Origin: Gammaproteobacteria bacterium
Lineage (GTDB): Bacteria > Pseudomonadota > Gammaproteobacteria > Steroidobacterales > Steroidobacteraceae
Assembly (NCBI GenBank): GCA_003137095.1
Contig: PLET01000048.1
Location: 1-35,143, forward strand
Reading direction: 5' to 3'
DNA length: 35,143 nt
Shown: positions 27,795 to 35,143 of the stretch, piece after piece
How positions within the stretch are numbered: position 1 is the first letter of the stretch
Layout: every line of letters starts with the position of its first letter
The notes under the pieces: model-generated
What the model saw: only the letters and a program-made list of their open reading frames with translations
The model's database searches: none
What the model was told of the DNA's origin: nothing
Translations under genes and position numbers: made by a program

Positions 27795-28172
27795 ATGAAT
27801 ACCCGCCTCCCCGTTTCCCGCGCCAGTGGCAATGCCGTGTGGGTGCTGCGGGTGTTGCTCGCGGCCGTGTTCATCGCGGCCGCCGTCATGAAACTCATCG
27901 GTGCACCCATGCTGGTGGCCGAATTCGACCTGGTCGGACTCGGCCAATGGTTTCGCTACTTCACCGCGGCCGTCGAACTGGCGGGCGGCATCCTGGTGCT
28001 CATACCGGCCGTGTCAGCGATCGGCGCCGTGGTGCTCCTGTTGGTGGACATCGGCGCCTGCATCGCGCAGGTGTCGGCGATTCACATGGACTGGGTCCAC
28101 ACCGTGGTGATCGGCGCGCTGCTGGCGTCGCTCATCTATCTGCAGCGCTCGCAGATCCTGCGCAGCCGATGA
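27795..28172 (+). CDS. DoxX-like small integral membrane protein
   Basis: This 125-residue protein has four hydrophobic segments (VWVLRVLLAAVFIAAAVMKL; WFRYFTAAVELAGGILVLIP; AIGAVVLLLVDIGACIAQV; WVHTVVIGALLASLIYL), the size and pattern of DoxX/DoxD-like or DUF4870-free quinone-linked membrane proteins. The Lys after the first helix and Glu in the second helix (AAVELAGG) are typical of DoxX relatives. Function in this family is poorly defined; some members associate with redox or quinone processes. Its 3' end overlaps the convergent tetR gene by 41 bases. Confidence 0.7.
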   Translation: MNTRLPVSRASGNAVWVLRVLLAAVFIAAAVMKLIGAPMLVAEFDLVGLGQWFRYFTAAVELAGGILVLIPAVSAIGAVVLLLVDIGACIAQVSAIHMDWVHTVVIGALLASLIYLQRSQILRSR

Positions 28173-28767
28173 CGCGCAGCATGATGTCGAGCACGGATTG
28201 GAAGCCGCGCTCTTCGGTGTAGCCCTCAGGCCGCTTGCCGAGCGCATGCCATTCGTACAGACAGGCGCACACCATGTTTTCGATCGCGGCAGCCATCACG
28301 GTGAGCTCCCCGCGGTCCGCATCGGCCAGCCGCGGCGCGCCAGCGAGCATGCTGTGAAAATCGTGGCGCGCATGATGACGCATGTTTTCGTAAAGCGTTG
28401 CCATTTCCGGATGAACCGTGGCGGCTTCCACCAGGGCGCGAAAGGTGGCCGCGTGGCGATGATGCGTGCGCCACAGGGCGCGCAGCACCTGCGGAGCGGC
28501 CTCCGGCGGGTGCTCCGGGCGGTTCAGGCCGCTGTCGAGCAGATCCAGCTGGAATTGCTCGACCATGGCCTTGAGCAATTCGAGCTTGTTGTCGAAGTGC
28601 ACGTAGAAGGTTCCGGTGGCCCGATCCGCCGCGCGCGTGATCTGCGCGATCTCGGCCTTGAGGTAGCCCGCGTCGGCGAACACCCGGCGCGCGGCATCGA
28701 GCAGGGCGGCGCGGGTGCGTCCGGAGCGGTCGAAAGCGCCCGCGACGCGGTTCTTGGCCATCCTCAT
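28132..28767 (-). CDS. TetR-family transcriptional regulator
   Basis: This 211-residue protein has a TetR N-terminal DNA-binding domain: RTRAALLDAARRVFADAGYLKAEIAQITRAADRATGTFYVHFDNKLELLKAMVEQF, with the recognition helix around RATGTFYVHF. The remaining helices would form the ligand and dimerisation domain. The gene is divergent from the alpha/beta hydrolase-Rieske-IorBA operon, and a perfect inverted repeat sits between them, so it most likely represses that operon and itself. Start at 28767; an ATG at 28761 is also in frame. Confidence 0.92.
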   Translation of the reverse strand: MRMAKNRVAGAFDRSGRTRAALLDAARRVFADAGYLKAEIAQITRAADRATGTFYVHFDNKLELLKAMVEQFQLDLLDSGLNRPEHPPEAAPQVLRALWRTHHRHAATFRALVEAATVHPEMATLYENMRHHARHDFHSMLAGAPRLADADRGELTVMAAAIENMVCACLYEWHALGKRPEGYTEERGFQSVLDIMLRVIGCAGSASAADR

Positions 28768-28780
28768 CGCCGGCCTGCAA

Positions 28781-28809
28781 TTGACATTGAATTCATATTC
28801 AATTTAAAT
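28781..28809 (+). promoter_or_regulatory. Promoter of the hydrolase-Rieske-IorBA operon with embedded TetR operator candidate
   Basis: TTGACA (28781-28786), a 17-base spacer and TTAAAT (28804-28809, four of six consensus bases) form a + strand promoter. The spacer is filled by the exact inverted repeat ATTGAAT-TCAT-ATTCAAT (28786-28803), of a size expected for a TetR dimer. The site is 19 bases upstream of the tetR start codon on the other strand, so it could serve both directions. Confidence 0.75.
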
Positions 28810-28828
28810 CCTAGCAGAACAAGGCCTG

Positions 28829-29674
28829 ATGGCCAGCGGTATTTACATGACTGATCGATCCACGATTCAGATTCCGGGCGGCGGCCGGGCACTGGCGGCC
28901 GACCTGTTCAGGCCGGCTGCGGCTTCCTCGTTGCGCACCGCCGTCATTCTGCTGCACGGCGGGGCCTGGCGCTTCGGTTCGCGGGCGGACATGGTGCCGT
29001 ATGCGAGCGCTCTGGCGCGTCTCGGGTTCACGGCACTCGCCGCCGAATACCGGCTGCTGGGTGAGGCGGCCTATCCGGCGCAGCTCGACGATGTGCGTTC
29101 GGTGATCGCCTGGGCGCAGGCGCACGCCGCGGAACTCGGCATCGATCCCGGCAAGATCGCGCTGGAGGGCTTTTCCGCGGGCGGACACCTCGCCTTGCTG
29201 GCCGCCGCCACGCCTCACGAGCCCGGCGCAAACCCGGTGGCGGCGGTGGTGTCCTTCTTCGCGCCGGCCCATTTCGACGGTCCGTCGCCGCCCGGGATGC
29301 CGCCGCGCGCCGCGATGCTGCTCGGTCCCGATGCGACTGAAGCCGAGATGCGTGCCGCGAGTCCCCTGCATCAGGTCCGCGCGGGATTTCCGCCGACGTT
29401 TCTGCTCGGCGGAATGGCCGACGTGCTGGTGCCGCCGGCCGCCACCTTGGCGCTGTTTGAGGCGCTGGTCGGCGTGGCCGCTCCGGTCGACCTGCATTTG
29501 TTCCACGGCCACACGCATGAATTCGCCGCGCTGCCCTCGATGCTCGAACCCGTTCAAGCCGAGGTGGCGCTGTTCCTGAAACGCAGCGTCGTCGATCCCG
29601 CAGGGTACGCGCGGGAGAATCTGCGCTTGAATCCGTTCGCCCGGCCGGACTGGCGGCCGCCGCCGGCTCCTTGA
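28829..29674 (+). CDS. Alpha/beta hydrolase (hormone-sensitive lipase/esterase-like)
   Basis: This 281-residue hydrolase has a complete, recognisable catalytic set: oxyanion-hole HGG at residues 43-45, nucleophile Ser116 in GFSAGGH, Asp198 in GGMADVLVP, and His230 in HGHTHEF. It has no signal peptide, so it is probably cytoplasmic. Carboxylesterase activity is likely; the substrate is unknown. The start at 28829 follows AAGG; an in-frame ATG at 28847 gives a protein six residues shorter. It is the first gene after the TetR-type operator and 48 bases ahead of the second Rieske gene. Confidence 0.87.
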   Translation: MASGIYMTDRSTIQIPGGGRALAADLFRPAAASSLRTAVILLHGGAWRFGSRADMVPYASALARLGFTALAAEYRLLGEAAYPAQLDDVRSVIAWAQAHAAELGIDPGKIALEGFSAGGHLALLAAATPHEPGANPVAAVVSFFAPAHFDGPSPPGMPPRAAMLLGPDATEAEMRAASPLHQVRAGFPPTFLLGGMADVLVPPAATLALFEALVGVAAPVDLHLFHGHTHEFAALPSMLEPVQAEVALFLKRSVVDPAGYARENLRLNPFARPDWRPPPAP

Positions 29675-29722
29675 GAGCCTGCACCCGCGCCGCCGCGCAT
29701 CGTTGAATCCAAGGAGTTACTC

Positions 29723-30937
29723 ATGTCCACCGCCACCATCGAGTCCCATGACGCCACGGTCCAGCCCGAGGACTACTTCGATCATTTCTGGGAAACCAAG
29801 CCCGGCACCCTCGGCGGCAGATACCTGCGGCAATTCTGGCATCCCGTGATGCGTTCCGTGGATCTGCCGGCGGGCCGCGCCAAACCGGTGAGGTTGATGT
29901 CCGAGGACTATACCTTGTATCGCGGCGATGGCGGCAAGGTGCATCTGACCGTGCATCGCTGTCCGCATCGCAAGGTTCAGCTGTCGGTGGGCTATGTGGA
30001 GGGCGATTCGATCCGCTGCATGTACCACGGCTGGAAATTCGGCGCCGACGGCCGCTGCACCGAGCGTCCCGCCGAAGGCGGCACCGGTTCGATCGCCATC
30101 GAGACGTACCCCGCCGAGGAATATCTCGGGCTCATCTATGTCTACGTCGGCGGCGGCGCGCCGCCGGCCTTCCCGCCGTACCCGGGCTTCTTCGTCGATG
30201 GCGTGGTGGAAACCTACTCGGCGCATTTCCCCTGCAATTATGTGCAGAGCTATGAAAACGATTGGGATCTGTACCATGCCAACTTCACGCATCGGACCGG
30301 CGAGATCCACGGTCCGGCCGCCGGCCCCGGCCGCACCGATTTCTTCATGGGCATGTTCAAATCGACCCAATTCGCGGAAACCGACTACGGCATCGTGCGC
30401 ACCATGACGGTGTTGGGCGGCATGACCAATGCCGCCATTTTGCTGCTGCCGACGACGGTCCGGCTGTTGATCCCGACCTTCAACGAACAAAGCCGCCACA
30501 CCGGGCCCTCGTTGCGCGAGACCTACCTCATCCACACGCCCATCGATGACGAGAATCACACGGCCTTCCTGACTCAGCTGGTTCCGGTGACCGGCGCCGC
30601 GGCGCAGGCCTATCACGCCGAATACCAACGCGTACAGGAGATCCGCAAGTCGCGGCCCAGCACGCTCGCCATGGCCGAGAAGGGCCTGGCCGGGGAGATG
30701 AGCGTCGCGGACATGAAGGATCATCCCATGCTGGTCGAAATCGAAGACATGCTCACCCAATTGGGCCAGGGAAGGATCGTTGAGCGGCGCGGCGAGAAGC
30801 TCGGCCGCACCGACAACGGCGTGGTGTTCTACCGCCGGGTGTTGGCGCGCGAGCTGCATGCGCTCGCCCAAGGGCGTCCCACCAAGCCGTGGGTATACAT
30901 GAACAAGGTCCCGGAGGGCACGACCACGTTCTCGTAA
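29723..30937 (+). CDS. Rieske non-heme iron oxygenase, alpha subunit (paralogue 2)
   Basis: This 404-residue oxygenase is collinear with the one at 17760. The Rieske ligands are Cys80/His82 and Cys99/His102; the mononuclear iron ligands are His185 and His190 with bridging Asp182 (ENDWDLYHANFTH). Shared blocks include TLGGxYLRxFWHPV, YTLYRG/FTLYRG, VGYVEGDxIRCxYHGWK and TYLIHTPIDDENH. The ATG is preceded by AAGGAG at optimal spacing. It lies in the TetR-controlled operon, 13 bases before the molybdenum hydroxylase large subunit. Electron-transfer partners are not encoded nearby. The substrate is unknown. Confidence 0.92.
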   Translation: MSTATIESHDATVQPEDYFDHFWETKPGTLGGRYLRQFWHPVMRSVDLPAGRAKPVRLMSEDYTLYRGDGGKVHLTVHRCPHRKVQLSVGYVEGDSIRCMYHGWKFGADGRCTERPAEGGTGSIAIETYPAEEYLGLIYVYVGGGAPPAFPPYPGFFVDGVVETYSAHFPCNYVQSYENDWDLYHANFTHRTGEIHGPAAGPGRTDFFMGMFKSTQFAETDYGIVRTMTVLGGMTNAAILLLPTTVRLLIPTFNEQSRHTGPSLRETYLIHTPIDDENHTAFLTQLVPVTGAAAQAYHAEYQRVQEIRKSRPSTLAMAEKGLAGEMSVADMKDHPMLVEIEDMLTQLGQGRIVERRGEKLGRTDNGVVFYRRVLARELHALAQGRPTKPWVYMNKVPEGTTTFS

Positions 30938-30950
30938 ATTAGGTCCCGCC

Positions 30951-33218
30951 ATGATCACATTGAACCGCCGCCACGTCGTGCTCGGTACGCTGGGTGCCGC
31001 CGGCGCCCTCATCGTTGGCTGGGGCGTGCTGCCGCCACGCCAGCGGCTGCTGCCCGGCGAGCCTCTGGCCACGGTCCCCGGCCAGGTGGCCTTGAACGGC
31101 TGGGTGAAGCTGTCGACCGACGACACCGTGACCGTGGTGATGAGCCAGGCTGAAATGGGCCAGGGCATCCACACCGGACTTGCCATGTTGCTCGCCGACG
31201 AAATGGACGCGGACTGGTCGAAGGTGCGGCTGGAGACATCCAACTTCGACAAGATCTACAACAACCAGGCCATGATCGTCGATGCGCTGCCGTTCGCGCC
31301 CGAGGATCACGGGCTGGGCAAGCGGGTCGCGCAGCATCTGGTCCGCAAAGTGATACGCGAAGTGCCGGGGGTGATCGCCACCGGCGGCTCATCGAGCATG
31401 AAGGACCAATGGCTGCCCATGCGCCAGGCCGGCGCCTCGGCCCGCCGCATGCTGTTGTCCGCCGCCGCGGCGCTGTGGCGGGTGCCGGAAACCGAATGCA
31501 CGGCCGACAGCGGCCGGGTGCACCATGCCTCAGGACGCAGTGCCTCCTACGGGGAGCTCGCGGGCAGGGCGGCCGGACTCGCCGTGCCGGGCGACGTGGC
31601 GCTCAAACAGCCCTCGCAGTTCAAGCTGATCGGCACGGCCGTGCGCCGCCTTGACGCCGCCGCCAAACTGGATGGCTCCGCCGCGTTCGCCATCGACGCG
31701 TCGCCGCCGGGATTGCTGTACGCCAGCATCGTGATGTGCCCGACCTTAGGCGGCAGCGTCGCCACGCTGAATTCCGCGGCGGCGCTGGCGCTGCCCGGCG
31801 TGCACAAGGCGGTGGTGCTCGCGCCCATTCCGGGCGGGATGCTGAGCGTCGGCGCCACCTCCGGCGGAGTGGCGGTGATTGCGGACACGCCGTTTCAAGC
31901 GATGCGCGCCATCGACAGCCTGGTGATCGACTGGGACCCCGGAGCGGGGGCCGCCGCCTCCACCCGGGCCATCAATGCGGCGCTCACCGAGGCCATCGGC
32001 GCGAGCGGCCGCCAGGTGCATCACGAGAACGGCGATGTGGATGCGGCGATGCAGGCGGCCGCCACCCGCATCAGCGCCGATTACCAGGTGCCAATGCTCG
32101 CGCATGCCACCATGGAGCCGCAGAACTGCACGGCGCAATTCAAGGACGGCGTCGCCACCCTCTGGTGCGCCACCCAGGCGCCGCCGATGGCGCGCAGCGC
32201 CGTGGCGAGCGCCCTCAAGATCGATGAGCGCCACGTGCAGCTGCACATTCCCTACCTGGGAGGCGGATTCGGACGACGCTATTTCCCGGATGTCATCGTC
32301 CAGGCGGCGCTGCTGGCCCGCGAAACCGGCGGCGCGCCGGTGCAGTTGCTGTGGACCCGCGAGCAGGACATGACCCATGATTACTACCGGCCGGCCTTCA
32401 AATGCCGTGCGCAGGCGGGTCTCGATGCGCAGGGCCGGCTCATCGCCTGGTCGACGCAATCCGCGGGATCCTCGCTCGGTGCGCCCTCGATGTTCGATTC
32501 ATCCACCGATGGCGCGTCGAACATGGCCTACCGGTTCGCCAATGCGCGCATGTCCCACCAGCCGAGCGAGGCGCCGGTCAGCCTGGGCATCTGGCGTTCC
32601 GTGGCCCATTCGCAGAACGGCTTCTTCACCGAAAGTTTCATCGACGAGTGCGCCGTGGCCGCGAAGCGCGATCCGGTCGAGTTTCGCGCCGACCTGCTGC
32701 GTGACGCCCCGCGACATCTGCAGGTGCTGCACCGCGCCGCGGAACTGGCGCATTGGGGTGAGGCACCCGGCGCCGCGCCGTCGGGCGCGCCGCTCGGCCG
32801 CGGTATCGCCATTCACCGCGCCTTCGGCTCCATCGTCGCGCAGGTGGCCGACGTATCGGTGGATTCGAGCCGCGCGATCCGCGTCCACCGGGTGATCTGC
32901 GTGGTAGATTGCGGTACCGCCGTCAATCCCAATCTGATCCGCCAGCAGATGGAAAGCGCCGTGGTTTTCGGCCTGTCCGCCGCTCTGCACGGCGAGATCA
33001 CGGTGAAGCATGGCCAGGTACAGCAGGGCAATTTCGACGGCTACGCGACGCTGCGCTTCGACGAATGCCCGGCGATCGAGACCGATATCATCGCGAGTGC
33101 GCAGCCGCCCGGCGGCATCGGCGAGGCCGGTACGCCGCCCATCGCACCGGCGGTCGCCAATGCCGTGTTCGCGCTCACCGGGCAGCGGCTGCGATCCCTG
33201 CCGCTCAAGCTTGCCTGA
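30951..33218 (+). CDS. Molybdenum hydroxylase large subunit, IorB-like (xanthine dehydrogenase family)
   Basis: This 755-residue molybdopterin-binding subunit resembles isoquinoline 1-oxidoreductase beta subunits and related aldehyde oxidoreductases. It begins with a twin-arginine-like export signal ([19 protein letters not shown]). Motifs follow in family order: [19 protein letters not shown] (66-84), [21 protein letters not shown], and the C-terminal [17 protein letters not shown], where Glu725 is the expected catalytic base. It would hydroxylate an N-heterocycle or oxidise an aldehyde with water as oxygen source. The [2Fe-2S] subunit follows 23 bases later. No cofactor-insertion (XdhC-like) or c-type cytochrome gene is adjacent. 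Confidence 0.9.
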   Translation: MITLNRRHVVLGTLGAAGALIVGWGVLPPRQRLLPGEPLATVPGQVALNGWVKLSTDDTVTVVMSQAEMGQGIHTGLAMLLADEMDADWSKVRLETSNFDKIYNNQAMIVDALPFAPEDHGLGKRVAQHLVRKVIREVPGVIATGGSSSMKDQWLPMRQAGASARRMLLSAAAALWRVPETECTADSGRVHHASGRSASYGELAGRAAGLAVPGDVALKQPSQFKLIGTAVRRLDAAAKLDGSAAFAIDASPPGLLYASIVMCPTLGGSVATLNSAAALALPGVHKAVVLAPIPGGMLSVGATSGGVAVIADTPFQAMRAIDSLVIDWDPGAGAAASTRAINAALTEAIGASGRQVHHENGDVDAAMQAAATRISADYQVPMLAHATMEPQNCTAQFKDGVATLWCATQAPPMARSAVASALKIDERHVQLHIPYLGGGFGRRYFPDVIVQAALLARETGGAPVQLLWTREQDMTHDYYRPAFKCRAQAGLDAQGRLIAWSTQSAGSSLGAPSMFDSSTDGASNMAYRFANARMSHQPSEAPVSLGIWRSVAHSQNGFFTESFIDECAVAAKRDPVEFRADLLRDAPRHLQVLHRAAELAHWGEAPGAAPSGAPLGRGIAIHRAFGSIVAQVADVSVDSSRAIRVHRVICVVDCGTAVNPNLIRQQMESAVVFGLSAALHGEITVKHGQVQQGNFDGYATLRFDECPAIETDIIASAQPPGGIGEAGTPPIAPAVANAVFALTGQRLRSLPLKLA

Positions 33219-33241
33219 ACTCCCGGACCTTTGAGATCAGC

Positions 33242-33697
33242 GTGACGACAATCAACATCAACGGACGCCGCCTGACCGTCGATGCGCCGCCGGAGACGCC
33301 GCTCCTGTGGGTGCTGCGCACCGAACTCGATTTGCGCGGCACCAAATTCGGATGCGGCAAGGCGTTGTGCGGCGCCTGCACCGTGCATCTTGCCGGCAAG
33401 GCCGTGCGCTCCTGCGTGACGCCGCTCGCGGCTGTCGGCGAGCGGGAAGTGACCACCATCGAAGGGGTCGCGGGACCCGAAATCACGGCGCTGCGCCGCG
33501 CCTGGCTCGACATCGATGTCGTGCAATGCGGCTATTGCCAGAGCGGCCAGCTGATGTCGGCGTGTGCCCTGCTGATGAGCACGCCGGCTCCGACGGATGC
33601 GGCGATCGATGCCGCCATGGCCGGCAACCTCTGCCGCTGCGGCACCTATCCGCGGATCCGGGCGGCGATTCATCAGGCAGTGAAATCGGCGCGTTGA
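33242..33697 (+). CDS. Molybdenum hydroxylase small subunit, two [2Fe-2S] clusters, IorA-like
   Basis: This 151-residue electron-transfer subunit partners the preceding IorB-like protein. The plant-type [2Fe-2S] cluster is held by Cys38, Cys43, Cys46 and Cys58 (CGKALCGAC...C). The second cluster is held by Cys96, Cys99, Cys131 and Cys133 (CGYCQSGQ...CRCGTY). The start is GTG at 33242. It has no signal peptide of its own, so export, if any, would be with the Tat-borne large subunit. It ends the + strand operon and converges with the efflux gene. Confidence 0.93.
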   Translation: MTTININGRRLTVDAPPETPLLWVLRTELDLRGTKFGCGKALCGACTVHLAGKAVRSCVTPLAAVGEREVTTIEGVAGPEITALRRAWLDIDVVQCGYCQSGQLMSACALLMSTPAPTDAAIDAAMAGNLCRCGTYPRIRAAIHQAVKSAR

Positions 33698-33698
33698 T

Positions 33699-33712
33699 GC
33701 CGGCGCACCGGC
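33699..33712. terminator. Small hairpin between convergent genes, possible terminator
   Basis: GCCGG (33699-33703) and CCGGC (33708-33712) pair around a CGCA loop in the 27-base gap between the IorA-like gene and the convergent efflux gene. The position fits a bidirectional terminator, but there is no T-run on either side, so it is weak. Confidence 0.3.
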
Positions 33713-33724
33713 GACCCCGCATCC

Positions 33725-35143
33725 TCAGTTCGCGCGCACTTCGGGCGGCGGCACGCCCATGGTGCGATAGAGCGCAATCAGCCGCAGCGACATCTCGGCC
33801 GCCGACTGTGACCAGGTGATTTCCGTATCATAGGCCGTGCGCTCCGCGTCCAGCACTTCGAGCAGCGACAGGGTGCCTTCCTCGTATTGGCGGCGCGCCA
33901 GGCGCGCCGCGGTGCGCGCGGATTCCAGCGCGGTCTGCAGTTGACGGGCGCGCAGCACCCCCTGCGCATACAGGACGATGGCGGATTGGGTGGCCTGCAA
34001 GGCGCCTCTGACCGTCTGTTCGTACAGCAGGTAGGCCTCGAGCTGCTGCGCATCCGCGAGGTCGATCGCCGCACGGATCCGGCCGAAGTCGAACAACGGC
34101 AGCGTGAGACTGCCGCCATATTCCCAGCTCCGCGATGCGGACGTCATGAGCTGATTCACCGAGGTGCCCGCCGAGCCGAACAGCGCCGCGAGCGTGAGCT
34201 GCGGATAGCGCTCGGCGAGCGCCGCCTTGAGATTCGCCGCGGCGGCCACCAGCCGTTGTTCGGCGCTGCGAATGTCGGGACGCCGTGCGATGATCCCGGC
34301 CGGCGTCAGCAGCACATCGACCGGGTCGCTGACGGGCATTTGCACCGTCGCAGACAGCGTGTCCGGCAGATCGGCTGCCAGCGACTGCGGGGTGCCGGCG
34401 AGCAGCAGCACCAGCAGACTGCGCGCGGACTGCGCCTGTTCGAGCGCCTGGGGCACTGCGGCGCGGGTGATGGCGAGCTGCGATAGCACGCGCTCGAGAT
34501 CGAGGCGGCTGGCGGCACCCTGTTCGAATCGCACCCGCGTGATGCGCACGGTCTCGGCCTGCGAATTGGCGGACTTCGTGGCGATCGCGTATTGCGATTG
34601 ATACAGGCGGTATTGCACGTAATTCGTCGCAATCTCCGCGAGCAGCGCGAGCCGCACATCGTCGCGGTCGTATTGCGACGCCCGCAGCCCGGCCTCGGCC
34701 GCGCGCCGGCGATTGCGCGCCAGTCCGAACAGATCGACGTCCCAGCTCACGCCCGCGGCTACCTCGAGATCGCGCGGCGAGGAACCGGGGGCGACCAGCG
34801 AGGAGGGCAGATGCGAGTACTGGTCGCCGGCGGATGCCGTGAGCTGCGGCCATTGCGCCGCGGCGGCGGCGCGGCGCTCGGCGCGGGCCTCGAGAACCCT
34901 GGCCTGCGCCAGCTTGAGGTCCAGGTTCTGCACCAGCGCCCGGCGCATCAGGCGATTGAGCCCCTCATCGTTGAATTTCTCCCACCATGGAGGGGCGTCT
35001 GGCAGATCGGCCGCCACCGGAATTCCTTCCGGAGCCGCTTCCCAGGAACTCTGCAAAGGCCCGTGAACCGGTGCAGCCACACTGTGCGGCGTCGCGCAGC
35101 CCTGCATCAGGACCGAAACGGCCGCCGCGGCCACCGCGGCCAC
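33725..35143 (-). CDS. Outer-membrane efflux lipoprotein, NodT/OprM type (probably 5' truncated)
   Basis: This protein is the outer-membrane channel of a tripartite efflux pump. At least 472 residues are visible. A lipobox-like LMQGC puts the lipidated cysteine at residue 16 of the visible frame. Two outer-membrane efflux repeats follow, with family motifs such as WWEKFNDEGLNRLMRRALVQNLDLKLAQARVLEARAERR, WDVDLFGLARNRRRAAEAGL, and LTLPLFDFGRIRAAIDLADAQQ. The first visible codon is GTG at the window edge, and the leader lacks the usual positively charged start, so the gene probably begins outside. The pump and adaptor genes would also be beyond the edge. It converges with the IorBA operon. Confidence 0.9.
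   Translation of the reverse strand: MAAVAAAAVSVLMQGCATPHSVAAPVHGPLQSSWEAAPEGIPVAADLPDAPPWWEKFNDEGLNRLMRRALVQNLDLKLAQARVLEARAERRAAAAAQWPQLTASAGDQYSHLPSSLVAPGSSPRDLEVAAGVSWDVDLFGLARNRRRAAEAGLRASQYDRDDVRLALLAEIATNYVQYRLYQSQYAIATKSANSQAETVRITRVRFEQGAASRLDLERVLSQLAITRAAVPQALEQAQSARSLLVLLLAGTPQSLAADLPDTLSATVQMPVSDPVDVLLTPAGIIARRPDIRSAEQRLVAAAANLKAALAERYPQLTLAALFGSAGTSVNQLMTSASRSWEYGGSLTLPLFDFGRIRAAIDLADAQQLEAYLLYEQTVRGALQATQSAIVLYAQGVLRARQLQTALESARTAARLARRQYEEGTLSLLEVLDAERTAYDTEITWSQSAAEMSLRLIALYRTMGVPPPEVRAN

Noticed and set aside
29717-31252. 511-codon - strand frame opposite Rieske gene 2 and the start of the IorB-like gene
   Set aside because: Antisense shadow crossing two well-supported genes.

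Overview
The window is GC-rich, densely packed bacterial DNA. It carries quinol oxidase, membrane formate dehydrogenase, a TonB-dependent receptor and aromatic-catabolism genes, so it comes from a Gram-negative, respiring, organic-compound-degrading proteobacterium. A gammaproteobacterium of the Steroidobacter/Nevskia type is my best guess, but taxonomy cannot be fixed without a search. No gene-free stretch exceeds 300 bases, and there are no insertion sequences, CRISPR arrays or rRNA genes.

Region 1 (1-2239): the 3' part of a cytochrome bo3-type ubiquinol oxidase operon (cyoB partial, cyoC, cyoD), all joined by 4-base ATGA overlaps. Region 2 (2334-12448): a self-contained selenocysteine/formate block on the + strand. 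It holds fdnG (with an in-frame UGA read as selenocysteine and a SECIS hairpin), fdnH, fdnI, fdhE, selA, selB, the selenocysteine tRNA gene selC, and selD. The block carries the selenoprotein together with its insertion machinery: SelD makes selenophosphate, SelA converts Ser-tRNA(Sec) to Sec-tRNA(Sec), and SelB delivers it at the SECIS. FdnGHI would feed electrons from formate into the quinone pool, which the neighbouring bo3 oxidase could drain to oxygen.

Region 3 (12503-17661): phenylalanine/tyrosine catabolism. phhA and a MarR-family regulator lie on the - strand, divergent from hppD-hmgA-fahA on the + strand. Together they take phenylalanine via tyrosine, 4-hydroxyphenylpyruvate and homogentisate towards fumarate and acetoacetate. 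Transamination and maleylacetoacetate isomerisation are not encoded here. A perfect inverted repeat sits inside a near-consensus promoter between marR and hppD.

Region 4 (17760-33697): an accessory catabolic cluster of unknown substrate. It has two paralogous Rieske oxygenase alpha subunits, a TonB-dependent receptor, a CocE/NonD-like hydrolase with its GntR regulator, an MhpA-like FAD hydroxylase, an acyl-CoA dehydrogenase, a DoxX-like membrane protein, a TetR regulator, an alpha/beta hydrolase and a two-subunit molybdenum hydroxylase (IorB/IorA type). GntR- and TetR-associated inverted repeats are visible in the control regions. This cluster is the most likely undescribed system in the window. 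Region 5 (33725-35143, - strand): an outer-membrane efflux lipoprotein of the NodT/OprM type, probably cut at the window edge.
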